64,000 nt of DNA from Dokdonella sp. (lineage in GTDB: Bacteria; Pseudomonadota; Gammaproteobacteria; Xanthomonadales; Rhodanobacteraceae), in NCBI GenBank assembly GCA_016712865.1, contig JADJQH010000001.1, forward strand, positions 248,001 through 312,000. The letters are read 5' to 3'. Of the stretch, positions 16,052 to 25,011 are shown piece after piece. The position numbers were made by a program, and so were the translations under genes. The notes under the pieces were generated by a model. The model worked only from the letters and a program-made list of their open reading frames with translations, was not told where the DNA came from and ran no database searches. Each line of letters starts with the position of its first letter. Within the stretch, counting starts at the first letter, position 1.

Positions 16052-17122
16052 ATGACGAAATGGTTGAAACAGATTCCGGGGATTGGTCCCGCGTTGCTTG
16101 CGGCGGTGTTTTTTGGCGCAAGCACACCGTTGGCCAAGTTACTCGTGGCCGATGTCTCGCCGATCCTGTTGGCCGGATTGCTATACGCAGGCTCTGGCCT
16201 CGGGTTGGGCACTTGGCTGCTGCTGCGGCGACTGCGCCCGCGAGATGCGAGTTCTGAGGCAGGCCTGCAGCGTCGCGACTTGCCTTGGCTCGCGGGTGCG
16301 GTGCTCTTCGGCGGCGTATTGGGGCCCGTGCTGTTGATGCTCGGGTTGGCATATACCCCTGCGTCGACGGCATCCCTGCTGCTCAATACCGAGAGTGTCC
16401 TGACCGCCCTGATTGCGTGGATCGTGTTTCGCGAGAATGTTGACGTCCGCATCTTCCTGGGGATGCTCGCCATTGTTGCCGGCGGCGTGATCCTGTCATG
16501 GTCCCAGGCGCCCTCGACAGGTTTGCCTTGGGGCGCGTTCGCCATTGCCGGTGCATGCGCGTGCTGGGCCATCGACAACAACCTGACTCGCGTGGTGTCG
16601 GGCGGTGATCCCGTTCAGATCGCCGCGATCAAGGGTGGCGTCGCAGGCACGATCAACATTGCCATCGCGCTGATCATCGGGCAGCGCTTTCCGGGTCCGC
16701 TGCATGTGTTATCGGCCGGAACCATCGGGCTGATCGGCTACGGCGTCAGTCTGGCCGCCTTCGTTTTGGCTTTGCGCCATCTGGGTGCTGCGCGCACGGG
16801 CGCCTATTTTTCCACTGCACCCTTTGTCGGCGCAGCGTCGTCCCTGCTGTTGTTGAGCGAAACTCCCGGACTGAGCTTCTGGATCGCTGGTGCGCTGATG
16901 GCTTTGGGCGTCTGGCTGCATGTCAGTGAGCAGCATGTGCATGAACACGAACATGAGGCGCTCGACCATGAGCACCTGCACACCCATGATGACCACCATC
17001 GACATGCACATGAATTCGAGTGGAATGGGGGCGAACCGCATTCTCACCCGCACAAGCACGAACCCATGATCCACTCGCATCCCCACTACCCGGATCTCCA
17101 CCATCGGCACGAACACAACTAG
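16052..17122 (+). CDS. DMT/EamA-family transporter with His-rich tail
   Basis: A 356-residue inner-membrane protein with ten predicted helices arranged as two EamA repeats (GPALLAAVFFGASTPLAKLL and WGAFAIAGACACWAIDNNLTRV). The last 65 residues form a His-rich cytoplasmic tail (HVHEHEHEALDHEHLHTHDD, HPHKHEPMIHSHPHYPD). DMT proteins usually carry metabolites, but the tail strongly suggests metal handling, such as sensing or export of Ni, Co or Zn. The gene stands alone next to the damaged dmeF. The substrate is unknown. Confidence 0.85.
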   Translation: MTKWLKQIPGIGPALLAAVFFGASTPLAKLLVADVSPILLAGLLYAGSGLGLGTWLLLRRLRPRDASSEAGLQRRDLPWLAGAVLFGGVLGPVLLMLGLAYTPASTASLLLNTESVLTALIAWIVFRENVDVRIFLGMLAIVAGGVILSWSQAPSTGLPWGAFAIAGACACWAIDNNLTRVVSGGDPVQIAAIKGGVAGTINIAIALIIGQRFPGPLHVLSAGTIGLIGYGVSLAAFVLALRHLGAARTGAYFSTAPFVGAASSLLLLSETPGLSFWIAGALMALGVWLHVSEQHVHEHEHEALDHEHLHTHDDHHRHAHEFEWNGGEPHSHPHKHEPMIHSHPHYPDLHHRHEHN

Positions 17123-17190
17123 GCGCTGCATGCTTTTGACAACGTTTGCACTTCAGCGTCGGAACGATTCATTGGTCGTGCGATGAGAAG

Positions 17191-17220
17191 GGTGCAGCAG
17201 TCCCCTTGGACTGCTGCACC
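17191..17220 (+). terminator. Stem-loop after DMT transporter gene
   Basis: A perfect 13-bp stem (GGTGCAGCAGTCC / GGACTGCTGCACC) with a CCTT loop lies 68 bp after the stop. It is a strong hairpin without a clear T-run; a terminator is the simplest reading. Confidence 0.65.
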
Positions 17221-17300
17221 TCAGGGCATTCGGGCAACGCTGAATAAGTCCGAGGAATGCGTTATACGTCTCCACAACACAGCATGATGATAAAGTGGCG

Positions 17301-18263
17301 ATGAAGCAGCAGACGTTGGCGTTGGCCGGTGACCAGAATCAGGGATTTGAGCAGTATCGTCGCCCGACACGACGCGATCTGTTTCTCACGGAGATGGAGA
17401 AGCTGGTGCCTTGGTCGGCCTTGTGCGCCGTGATTGAACCTTTTTATCCCAAGCGCGGCAATGGGCGTCCGCCGGTTGGACTTGAACGGATGCTTCGCAT
17501 GTATTTCGTGCAGCACTGGTTCAATCTGGCCGACGTGGCCAGCGAGGACGCATTGCTGGACAGCACAGCGCTGCGTCAGTTTGTGGGCATTGACTTGGGC
17601 CGCGAGCGCGTACCTGACGGAACGACGCTGTTGAAGTTTCGACGGCTTCTGGAGAAGCATGAGCTGGGCGCCGCATTGTTTGCGCAGGTGAACGAGACGC
17701 TTGCGTTGCGGGGTCTGAAAGTAGGGACAGGAACCATCGTAGACGCCACGATAATCGGCGCACCGAGTTCAACGAAGAACGCCGACAAGGCGCGGGATCC
17801 GGACATGTGCCAAACCCGCAAGGGCCAACAGTGGTACTTCGGCATGAAGCTGCATATTGGTGTCGACAGCCGAACAGGGTTGACCCATAGCGCAGCTGTA
17901 ACGGCAGCCAATGTGCACGACAAGCACCCGTTGGAAGATCTGCTGCATGGCGAGGAGCGCCGGGTCTATGGTGACAGTGCGTACGCCAGTCAAAAGGCGC
18001 TGATCGCGGAGCATGCGCCGCAGGCAAAAGACTTCACCAACCAACGAACCCGCAAAGGCGGCGAAGTCGATGAGGCCGAGCGCTCACGCAACCGGAACAA
18101 ATCACGCATTCGCGCCCGCGTCGAGCATGTCTTTGGCGTCGTGAAACGACTATGGGGCTTCAGCAAAGTGCGCTATCGAGGCTTGGAGAAAAACGCGAAC
18201 CGCAGCTTCGTGATGCTGGGCTTGGCCAATCTGTACCTGGCGCGCCGGAAATTGGCGGCTTGA
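17301..18263 (+). CDS. IS5-family transposase
   Basis: A 320-residue DDE transposase of the IS5 group. The N-terminal region (MEKLVPWSALCAVIEPFYP, RPPVGLERMLRMYFVQHWF) and catalytic residues (Asp in TIVDATII, Asp in VYGDSAYASQ, Glu in RARVEHVFGVVKR) are all present and the frame is intact. A GTG at 17295 is an alternative start. It is followed at once by a palindromic terminator. Confidence 0.93.
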   Translation: MKQQTLALAGDQNQGFEQYRRPTRRDLFLTEMEKLVPWSALCAVIEPFYPKRGNGRPPVGLERMLRMYFVQHWFNLADVASEDALLDSTALRQFVGIDLGRERVPDGTTLLKFRRLLEKHELGAALFAQVNETLALRGLKVGTGTIVDATIIGAPSSTKNADKARDPDMCQTRKGQQWYFGMKLHIGVDSRTGLTHSAAVTAANVHDKHPLEDLLHGEERRVYGDSAYASQKALIAEHAPQAKDFTNQRTRKGGEVDEAERSRNRNKSRIRARVEHVFGVVKRLWGFSKVRYRGLEKNANRSFVMLGLANLYLARRKLAA

Positions 18264-18265
18264 TG

Positions 18266-18296
18266 CTCACTGGGCATCCATTGGATCCCCAGTGAG
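18266..18296 (+). terminator. Palindromic terminator after the IS5 transposase
   Basis: CTCACTGGG (18266-18274) pairs with CCCAGTGAG (18288-18296), and the bases between them (ATCCA-T-TGGAT) are also self-complementary, so the whole 31 bp folds as one long hairpin. It starts 3 bp after the stop codon. Confidence 0.75.
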
Positions 18297-18407
18297 GAAA
18301 AAGTTACCCGCCAATGATCGACAATCCGATCAAAAATTGACGAATGAAAGCCGTTTTTTCATGTTGACGCACGTTGCGTCGCCAGCTCGCACTTGTTCAG
18401 CATATCC

Positions 18408-18668
18408 TTAGCTGTTTTTGCGCGGCACCGTCTCGCCGGCGGCTTTCTTCTCGGCATCGCATTTCGCTTGCAGTGCCTTGATGTCCACGTCCCCCATATT
18501 GTTTGAATAGTGCTCGTTGTCCGCCAGCTGATCGCAGTTCACCGGCTTGGCCTTTGTTACCGGCGGAACATAGTCATCGTGCAAGCTGGGGTCGTGGGCA
18601 TGCGCGCTGGCGGCAAGCAATAGGGTGGAGGTGGCAATGGCAGAAACGAATACGGAACGTAGATCCAT
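18408..18668 (-). CDS. Small secreted protein of RND operon 2
   Basis: An 86-residue protein with a clear signal peptide (VFVSAIATSTLLLAASAHAH) and a mature part of about 60 residues with one His-rich start (HDPSLHDDY), two Cys (VNCDQLAD, QAKCDAEKK) and a basic end. I do not recognise a named family. It is the last gene of the minus-strand block that starts with RND pump 2, separated from the anchor-protein gene by about 70 bp. Periplasmic metal binding is plausible but unproven. The IS5 right end lies immediately after its stop. Confidence 0.7.
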   Translation of the reverse strand: MDLRSVFVSAIATSTLLLAASAHAHDPSLHDDYVPPVTKAKPVNCDQLADNEHYSNNMGDVDIKALQAKCDAEKKAAGETVPRKNS

Positions 18669-18740
18669 GATGATGCTCCAGTTGAGTGGCGCATGGCGCG
18701 CCACGGTTGTTGTGACTATGGGTGGCAAGGGTGACCAGCA

Positions 18741-19399
18741 CTACGGCCGGTGCAGGTCGGGTTGAAATCCGACGGCTTCAACTTCCACGGTGACCGGCTC
18801 GGCACCATGGTTTTTCCAGTACCAGCCGTGGCTGCCCTCGAAGGGGGCACGAAGGTGCCAGAGGATTCGTGCTGAGCGGCTTCGACCGCATAGCTCGTCC
18901 AGGCGTTTTTCACGTTCAAACGCTCACCGTGCATGTCGACAGCCACATCGGCGCTCGCGGTCCAGTGGAACACCAGGCCTTCACCGGTTTTGAGCTGCGC
19001 CTTGACCTCGGCACCCTTGCCCGGTTCCAGGATCACCGTGAGCGTACTGCGACGGAGTGGTCCCGCAACCAAGGAAACAGCACTGGCATCCAGGGACTGG
19101 CCATCCGATTTTCCGAACGCAGCTTCGGCCCTCGCTGCGAGGGCGGCATTCGCAGCATCCGAACCGTCGGTAGCAGAAGTTACCGGCACCTGCCCGGGTG
19201 GTGGCGGGGACGAGGGCGCTTCGGAATTTGCACCGAGCACATCGAGCCCGAGGTGGCCGCCGATTCCGGTGGGGTCGATGCCGTATTCCGCCGGCATGAC
19301 AACCGTTATCAGTAAGAGAGCCGCCAAGGCCATGGACAGGCCGGTGGCCTTGAGTAGGCGCTGAGTGCTGGGAAGATTCTGATTCTGGGAAATGTTCAT
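18741..19399 (-). pseudogene. Transmembrane anchor protein, frameshifted near the 3' end
   Basis: A protein of about 219 residues with a short N-terminus, one membrane helix (LLKATGLSMALAALLLITVVMPAEYGIDPTG in three parts) and a periplasmic beta-rich domain (GPLRRSTLTVILEPGKGAEVK, GEGLVFHWTASADVAVDMHG). The conserved C-terminus (PFEGSHGWYWKNHG, then VTVEVEAVGFQPDLHRP) is found in the next frame; one C is missing from a five-base run at 18843-18847. Without the correction the frame runs to 18716 with an unrelated tail. The family is found beside HupE and czc-like pumps; its task is unknown. Confidence 0.75.
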
Positions 19400-19410
19400 G
19401 CAAGCCTCGA

Positions 19411-20127
19411 TCAGGAAACGAAATAACCAGTGAGTTGATAGCCGATCAGCACGAAGCCGGCGGTCATAAGCAGGGTATTGGCCGCGAAGGCCTGGCGGGC
19501 GAAGGCCGCACGGCGGCGCCAGAAGCCCATCGCGATCAAGATGCCGCCGAGCGCCAGCAACTGTCCCAGCTCAACCCCAACATTGAAGGCCAGGATGTTG
19601 GACACCAGACCATCGGGAGAGAGCTGGAATTCTTGCAGCTTGGTGGCCAGGCCGAAGCCGTGGAAGAAGCCGAAAACCAAAACGGCAAGCTTAGTGTTGG
19701 GCTGGAAGCCGAACCATCGCTGGAATGCGCCGAGGTTATCCAGTGCCTTGTAGACGACCGAAATGCCGATGATCCCATCGACCAGGTAGGCGTTGACGTG
19801 AACCCCGCCAAGCACACCGAATAGCAACGTCGCACTATGGCCGAGCGCGAACAGGGTCACGTAGGCGGCGACCTCGCGCATGTGATACAGAAAGAACACC
19901 ACGCCAAACAGGAAAAGTAAGTGGTCGTAGCCAGTGACCATGTGCTTGGCGCCTAGATACATGAACACGATCAAGTTTTGGCCGCTGCTTTGTTCGAGGA
20001 AGACTTTGTCTCCACCGGCGACCCCGTGGGCAAATGCGGCAGAAGCAACAAAGAGCAGCGTGATCGCGACCCATCCCTGCCAGAAGGGCGAAGTTCGTGT
20101 GGGCATTGCGGGAAATTTGAATGTCAT
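19411..20127 (-). CDS. HupE/UreJ-family membrane protein
   Basis: A 238-residue integral membrane protein with a cleavable start (WQGWVAITLLFVASAAFAHG) and six to seven helices. It has the HupE/UreJ hallmarks KHMVTGYDHLLFLFGVVFF, LGHSATLL and GFFHGFGLA with conserved His and Asp residues that can bind nickel or cobalt. In this setting it is more likely a metal channel or accessory than a hydrogenase helper. It precedes the anchor-protein gene by 11 bp, so the two are co-transcribed. An alternative start is the ATG at 20106. Confidence 0.85.
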   Translation of the reverse strand: MTFKFPAMPTRTSPFWQGWVAITLLFVASAAFAHGVAGGDKVFLEQSSGQNLIVFMYLGAKHMVTGYDHLLFLFGVVFFLYHMREVAAYVTLFALGHSATLLFGVLGGVHVNAYLVDGIIGISVVYKALDNLGAFQRWFGFQPNTKLAVLVFGFFHGFGLATKLQEFQLSPDGLVSNILAFNVGVELGQLLALGGILIAMGFWRRRAAFARQAFAANTLLMTAGFVLIGYQLTGYFVS

Positions 20128-20390
20128 TGATGGTTCCGTTGTGGCGAAAGGATCGAAGCCTCCCTAGCGTGCAGGTCAGCGCGTAGGTAGGTCGTCCAGC
20201 ACGAGCACGAGGACGTGGGCGAGCTGTCCATTGCAGAGGTTTTCGGCCAGATAAGTGCGCGGCGAGAGTCCCCGTCACGGCACCGAGTCAGCCGAGGACC
20301 GGATGGGCAAGCAACCCGCACGCACCAGTGAAAACTGCGATGCGAATACGCATGCGACGGCGAGGGCAAGGGGGAGTAGTTGCAAAGGCG

Positions 20391-21635
20391 TCACTCGTGT
20401 TCGAGTCCCCAGATGAGGTGGGCATCGACCAGCAAGGTGTAGTACGAGCGCAAGGCCAACACTCGGGCATCGAGCGCAGAATCTGCCGCATTCACTGCCT
20501 GCCGACGTGACAGCAGCAGAGTCTGCAAATCGACCTCGCCCAGCGAATAGGCGCGCTGGGTCAGACGAGCATTTTCACTTGTCTTGGTCCCACTTTGTTC
20601 GGCCAACTGCCAACGTTCGAAGCTACCTTTTGCATCGCTATAGGCCTGCGCAACTTCAATTTCGAGCAGTCGCAATTGCCGATCTCGCGCCGCCAGTGCC
20701 ATGTCAACCTGACTCAGCGCTTGTTGCAGTCGCTGATTGCGGTGGCGCCCTGGAATCGGGATGGTCAGGCTCACGCCGATGACCCTCTCGTTGGAGAACG
20801 CCTCAGAAGCGCTATAGACCCCGATGGTCGGATCCGGGATGCGGTCCGCCCGAGCACGTGACGCCGCGAGCTCGGCCTTCTCGAACTCCACTTGGGCGAT
20901 CCGGAGAGGATCGCTGGTACCCAGGATACGTTCCTTCCACACGGACTCAGCCTGAGTAACGGCCTGCGGGTCAGCCAACGTCAATGCGGCCCCATCGGCG
21001 CCCGGAAAGCGGATCCGCAATTTTGCCAGCGCCTTCTCCTCATCTGAAATCGCCAGGCTGAGCTGGCGACTGATCTCGGCGGTATCGGCCTCGATCACAT
21101 TCAACTCCAGCGTGGCGGCATCGCCGGCCCGTCTACGCACTCCCACCACCCGCACGCTTTCCTCACCAAATTTGACCTGTTCCCGCATCAGTTCACGGGC
21201 GCGTACTGCGCCCTGCCAATCCATCCAGAGACCGACAAAGTCTCGGGCTGTCTCATGCATTGCTCCATCAACGCGCGTTTGCGCCAGGTCGATTTCCGCG
21301 TTGCCCAGCCGACGATCGATTGCGCGCTTTCCGGGAAGGCGCACTGTGCGGTCCACGTCCATCGCCCATTCGTTGGATGTCCGGCCACCGCCTTCATAGC
21401 GCCTGCGCTGCGACGACAGTTTGGCGGTGAACTCATAGGGCGATGCGCTGAGCATACCGGCGGCATGGCGGGCGGCTTGCAGGCCGGCATCGGCTTCTTG
21501 AACCGAAGGGTCTTGTCGCAACCACGCTTGCACTAACTCAGTCGGCGGCAACCCTGGGGGCGTCGTGACGTCCAGTACTTCGGCGCGCAGTCCCGGTGAA
21601 AGCGCCAAGAGTACGGCGACCATCAAAACCTTCAT
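20391..21635 (-). CDS. TolC-like outer-membrane factor of RND system 2
   Basis: A 414-residue outer-membrane efflux protein (CzcC/CusC type) with signal peptide (LMVAVLLALSPGLRAE) and two TolC repeats built from long coiled-coil helices. The start overlaps the DUF3240 stop as ATGA, so it is coupled to the pump genes. It lets metal exported by the adaptor-pump pair leave the cell. No N-terminal lipobox is seen. Confidence 0.88.
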   Translation of the reverse strand: MKVLMVAVLLALSPGLRAEVLDVTTPPGLPPTELVQAWLRQDPSVQEADAGLQAARHAAGMLSASPYEFTAKLSSQRRRYEGGGRTSNEWAMDVDRTVRLPGKRAIDRRLGNAEIDLAQTRVDGAMHETARDFVGLWMDWQGAVRARELMREQVKFGEESVRVVGVRRRAGDAATLELNVIEADTAEISRQLSLAISDEEKALAKLRIRFPGADGAALTLADPQAVTQAESVWKERILGTSDPLRIAQVEFEKAELAASRARADRIPDPTIGVYSASEAFSNERVIGVSLTIPIPGRHRNQRLQQALSQVDMALAARDRQLRLLEIEVAQAYSDAKGSFERWQLAEQSGTKTSENARLTQRAYSLGEVDLQTLLLSRRQAVNAADSALDARVLALRSYYTLLVDAHLIWGLEHE

Positions 21636-21934
21636 GCGATTTCTCCTTCAACAGCCAGCGCCGTCATCCAGAAACGGATACCGGTGCCGGCGAAGTCGCG
21701 TCGCAACAGTTCATTGAGCGCGCCAGATTCGTCTTCAGTCACGATGATTTGCACAAACACCATTCGGCTGCGCCCCATCACTTGCTCGCCCGCGCTCAAA
21801 CGGCCGTGCGCAGTGCCGTGGCTGGAGACCGGCGTACTCGTGAAGACCTCGTCGTCGAATGTGGTCAACAACGCGTCGAGGAGTTTTTCTTCCACGTCCG
21901 GGGAACAGATCAACGAGAAGCAATATTTAGACAT
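21632..21934 (-). CDS. DUF3240 protein of RND system 2
   Basis: A 100-residue cytoplasmic protein opening MSKYCFSLICSPDVEEKLLDALL, typical of DUF3240, a small ferredoxin-like family found next to HME-RND pumps and resembling PII/CutA proteins in size and fold. It overlaps the pump gene by 8 bp and the TolC gene by 4 bp. A regulatory role on the pump is inferred by comparison with the PII-like gene of system 1. Confidence 0.8.
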   Translation of the reverse strand: MSKYCFSLICSPDVEEKLLDALLTTFDDEVFTSTPVSSHGTAHGRLSAGEQVMGRSRMVFVQIIVTEDESGALNELLRRDFAGTGIRFWMTALAVEGEIA

Positions 21935-24900
21935 GACGCGCCTCCGATTTGGCGTGTGCGAAGCGTAGATAAAGAATGGGAAGCAGAATCAGCGTCAGCG
22001 CGGTTGCAGTGACCAGTCCGCCGATGACAACGATGGCGAGGGGGCGCTGGATTTCTGAGCCAGGGCCGGTCGCGAATAGCAACGGCACCAAGCCAAACGC
22101 GGTGATCGAGGCGGTCATCATCACCGGTCGCAATCGCCGCTTGGCCCCTTGGGTGACGCATGTCAGCAAGTCGTAGCCCTCTGCATGCAATTGGTTGAAG
22201 TAGCTGACCAGCACCACACCGTTCAATACCGCAATACCCAACAACGCAATGAATCCCACCGAAGCCGGCACCGACAGGTACTCGCCGGTGACCCACAACG
22301 CCACGATGCCGCCGACCAACGCGAACGGGATGTTGCTGAGCACCAACAAGGATTGACGGACCGAACCGAACGTCGAGAACAGGATCAGGAAGATCAGTCC
22401 GATCGACAGGGGCACGACCAGGGTCAACCGTGCTGCGGCGCGCTGTTGATTCTCGAACTGGCCGCCCCAGGTGATGCGGTAGCCGATCGGCAACGTCACT
22501 GCGCTGGCAATTTTTTGCTTGGCTTCCTCAACGAAGCCGACGAGGTCGCGGCCGGTCACGTTGGCAATGACCACGCTGTATCGGCTGCCCATCTCACGAT
22601 CGATCTTGACCGGACCGCTTTCGCGCTTCAGTTCCGCCACACTTTCCAGCGGCACGTTGCCACCATCGGGCGTGGCGATCTGCAATGCGGAGAACTCTGC
22701 GGGCGACAGCCGCACGCGGTCCGGGCCGCGAATCAATATCGGCACGCGCCGATTGCCCTCGATCACGGTACCCGCACGTTGTCCTTCAATCTGGATGCGC
22801 AATGCATCCTGCACTTCCTCCACCGACAGGCCAAACCGGCCGGCTGCCAGGCGATCGACAATCACTCGCAGGTACTGCACACCGTCGTTCTGAACGGTGT
22901 ACACGTCCTGGTTGCCTGGAACGGTCTTCATGATTCCTTCGATACGCGTCGCCAGCTCATTGAGCGTGTCGAGGTCCGGACCGAACACCTTGATCGCGAT
23001 ATCGCCGCGCACGCCGATGATCATTTCCGATACGCGCATGTCGATCGGCTGAGTGAAGCTGTACTTGATGCCCGGCAACTGATCGAGCACTTCGCGGATC
23101 TTGACGATCAGCGCCTCCTTGTTGGCGAATTTCCATTCCTCGCGCGGCTTCAGCACCAGAAATGTATCGGTCTGGTTGAGGCCCATCGGGTCCAAACCAA
23201 TCTCGTCCGAGCCTGCGCGTGCGACCACCCCGACGATCTCGGGAATGTTCTGCATTAGCGCCTGGTGAATCTTCAAATCCAGCGCCGCGGTTTCCTCCAG
23301 GCTGACCGAGGGCAGTTTCTCGATACCCACGATGATGTCGCCCTCATCCATGGTCGGCATGAAGGTCTTGCCGACCTGGGTGTACACCAGCCCGGCAACC
23401 ACCAGCAGCGCACCGGCAACGATGAAGACGACCTTGTGCCGTGCCATCGCCCAATCGAGCGCGGGCGAATAGAGGCCAAGCAGCCTGCGCGGCAACCAAG
23501 GCTCCTCTTGCGATACGTTCTTGATCAGGAACGAGCTGATTACCGGGATCGCGGTGAGAGAAAGCACCAGCGAGCCTGCCAGCGCAAAGGCGATGGTCAA
23601 CGCGACGGGCACGAAGAACTTTCCTTCCAGACCCTGCAGGGTCATCAAGGGCAAAAAGACCGTGATAATAATCAGGATGCCGGCGGTAACCGGAACCGCC
23701 ACTTCGCGAACGGCGCGAAACACGATGTGCAGGCGAGGCACCTTGCCTTTGGTGGGGTCGTGGGCCAGATGTTCCACGACATTTTCGACCACCACGACCG
23801 CCGCATCGACCAACATGCCCAAGGCAATGGCCAAACCGCCGAGGCTCATCAGATTGGCCGACATGCCGGCACCGCGCATCAGGATAAACGTCGACAGGGC
23901 AGCCAGCGGCAGCACCAACGCGACCGTCACCGCGGCACGCACGTTGCCGAGGAATAAGCCAAGCAGAACCAGCACGATCAACGTCGCTTCCAGTAGCGCC
24001 TTGGAGACCGTACCCACCGCTTTCCCGACCAGCTCGGCGCGGTTGTAGAAGACTTTGAGTTCAACGCCCTTGGGCAAGCTGGGCATGATCTCGTCGATCT
24101 TCGCGGTGACGCCATTGACCACTTCGCGCGCATTCGCACCAGCCAAACCCAGCACCAGCCCTTGCACCGCTTCGGCCTTGCCGTCCATCGTCACCACGCC
24201 GTAGCGCGTGGTCGACCCGAGGCGGATTTCGGCGACATCCGCCAGGCGAATCGGCGCCCCGGCCTTGCTGCCGACGACCACGGCGCGCAAGTCGTCCTGG
24301 TCGCGGATGTTGCCTTCGGTGCGAATGAGTAAGACTTCATCGCCCTCGCCAAGGCGTCCGGCACCGTCGTTACGATTGTTGCGCTCGATTCGCTCCTTGA
24401 GGTCGGCCGTGGACAGTCCGACGGCGGCGAGCTTTACCGGGTCCGGGATCACCTCGAAGCTGCGAACGGTACCGCCCAGCGCATTGACGTCGGCCACGCC
24501 CGGCACCGAACGCAACGCGGGACGGACTACCCAATCGAGCAAGCTACGCTTCTCATCGAGCGACATGTCCTTCGCCTCGATGGTAAACATGAACATCTCA
24601 CCCAGTGGCGTGGTGATCGGCGCCATGCCGCCGCTTATTCCGTTCGGCAGGTCGGCCATGATGCCGTTGAGCCGTTCGCCCACTTGCTGGCGAGCCCAGT
24701 AGATATCGGTGCCATCCTGGAAGTCGACGGTGACATCGACCAGGCCGTACTTGGCGACCGAACGCAACATGCGCTGACGCGGAATACCCAGCATTTCTAC
24801 TTCGATCGGGATCGAGATACGTGTTTCGATTTCTTCCGGCGTCATGCCGGGAGCTTTCATGATGATCTTGACCTGGGTGCTCGATACGTCCGGGAATGCA

Positions 24901-25010
24901 TCGATCGGCAGGTTGCGGAACGCATACCAGCCGAATCCGGCCAGTAATACCGTGGCCAACAGAATGAACAAGCGCTGCGCGAGCGCGAACTGGATCAGTC
25001 GCTGCAGCAT
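21927..25010 (-). CDS. Heavy-metal RND efflux pump, CzcA/CusA family (pump 2)
   Basis: A 1027-residue HME-RND pump (start at MLQRLIQFALAQRLF; the upstream in-frame ATG is inside the adaptor gene). It has PIDAFPDVSSTQV, the TM4 motif GMLVDAAVVVVENVVEHL with Asp and Glu-Asn, and a second bundle with FGLVPLLFATGPGSEIQRPLA. The TM4 motif differs from all other pumps in this window, so it probably has its own ion range. It begins 1 bp after the adaptor stop. Confidence 0.92.
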   Translation of the reverse strand: MLQRLIQFALAQRLFILLATVLLAGFGWYAFRNLPIDAFPDVSSTQVKIIMKAPGMTPEEIETRISIPIEVEMLGIPRQRMLRSVAKYGLVDVTVDFQDGTDIYWARQQVGERLNGIMADLPNGISGGMAPITTPLGEMFMFTIEAKDMSLDEKRSLLDWVVRPALRSVPGVADVNALGGTVRSFEVIPDPVKLAAVGLSTADLKERIERNNRNDGAGRLGEGDEVLLIRTEGNIRDQDDLRAVVVGSKAGAPIRLADVAEIRLGSTTRYGVVTMDGKAEAVQGLVLGLAGANAREVVNGVTAKIDEIMPSLPKGVELKVFYNRAELVGKAVGTVSKALLEATLIVLVLLGLFLGNVRAAVTVALVLPLAALSTFILMRGAGMSANLMSLGGLAIALGMLVDAAVVVVENVVEHLAHDPTKGKVPRLHIVFRAVREVAVPVTAGILIIITVFLPLMTLQGLEGKFFVPVALTIAFALAGSLVLSLTAIPVISSFLIKNVSQEEPWLPRRLLGLYSPALDWAMARHKVVFIVAGALLVVAGLVYTQVGKTFMPTMDEGDIIVGIEKLPSVSLEETAALDLKIHQALMQNIPEIVGVVARAGSDEIGLDPMGLNQTDTFLVLKPREEWKFANKEALIVKIREVLDQLPGIKYSFTQPIDMRVSEMIIGVRGDIAIKVFGPDLDTLNELATRIEGIMKTVPGNQDVYTVQNDGVQYLRVIVDRLAAGRFGLSVEEVQDALRIQIEGQRAGTVIEGNRRVPILIRGPDRVRLSPAEFSALQIATPDGGNVPLESVAELKRESGPVKIDREMGSRYSVVIANVTGRDLVGFVEEAKQKIASAVTLPIGYRITWGGQFENQQRAAARLTLVVPLSIGLIFLILFSTFGSVRQSLLVLSNIPFALVGGIVALWVTGEYLSVPASVGFIALLGIAVLNGVVLVSYFNQLHAEGYDLLTCVTQGAKRRLRPVMMTASITAFGLVPLLFATGPGSEIQRPLAIVVIGGLVTATALTLILLPILYLRFAHAKSEARHV

Positions 25011-25011
25011 G

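Larger units (their letters stand above)
17239..18401. mobile_element. IS5-family insertion sequence
   Basis: About 1.16 kb bounded by imperfect inverted ends, GCTGAATAAGTCCG on the left and the complement of GCTGAACAAGTGCG on the right (12 of 14 match), with one transposase gene inside. The outer limits are approximate and I see no clear target duplication. The right end falls 6 bp before the 3' end of the next gene. Confidence 0.7.

Noticed and set aside
20128-20390. A small lipoprotein- or CzcI-like gene between the TolC and HupE genes.
   Set aside because: Frames such as the one starting MRIRIAVFTGACGLLAH stop after about 21 residues, so only a fragment of a signal peptide is visible.
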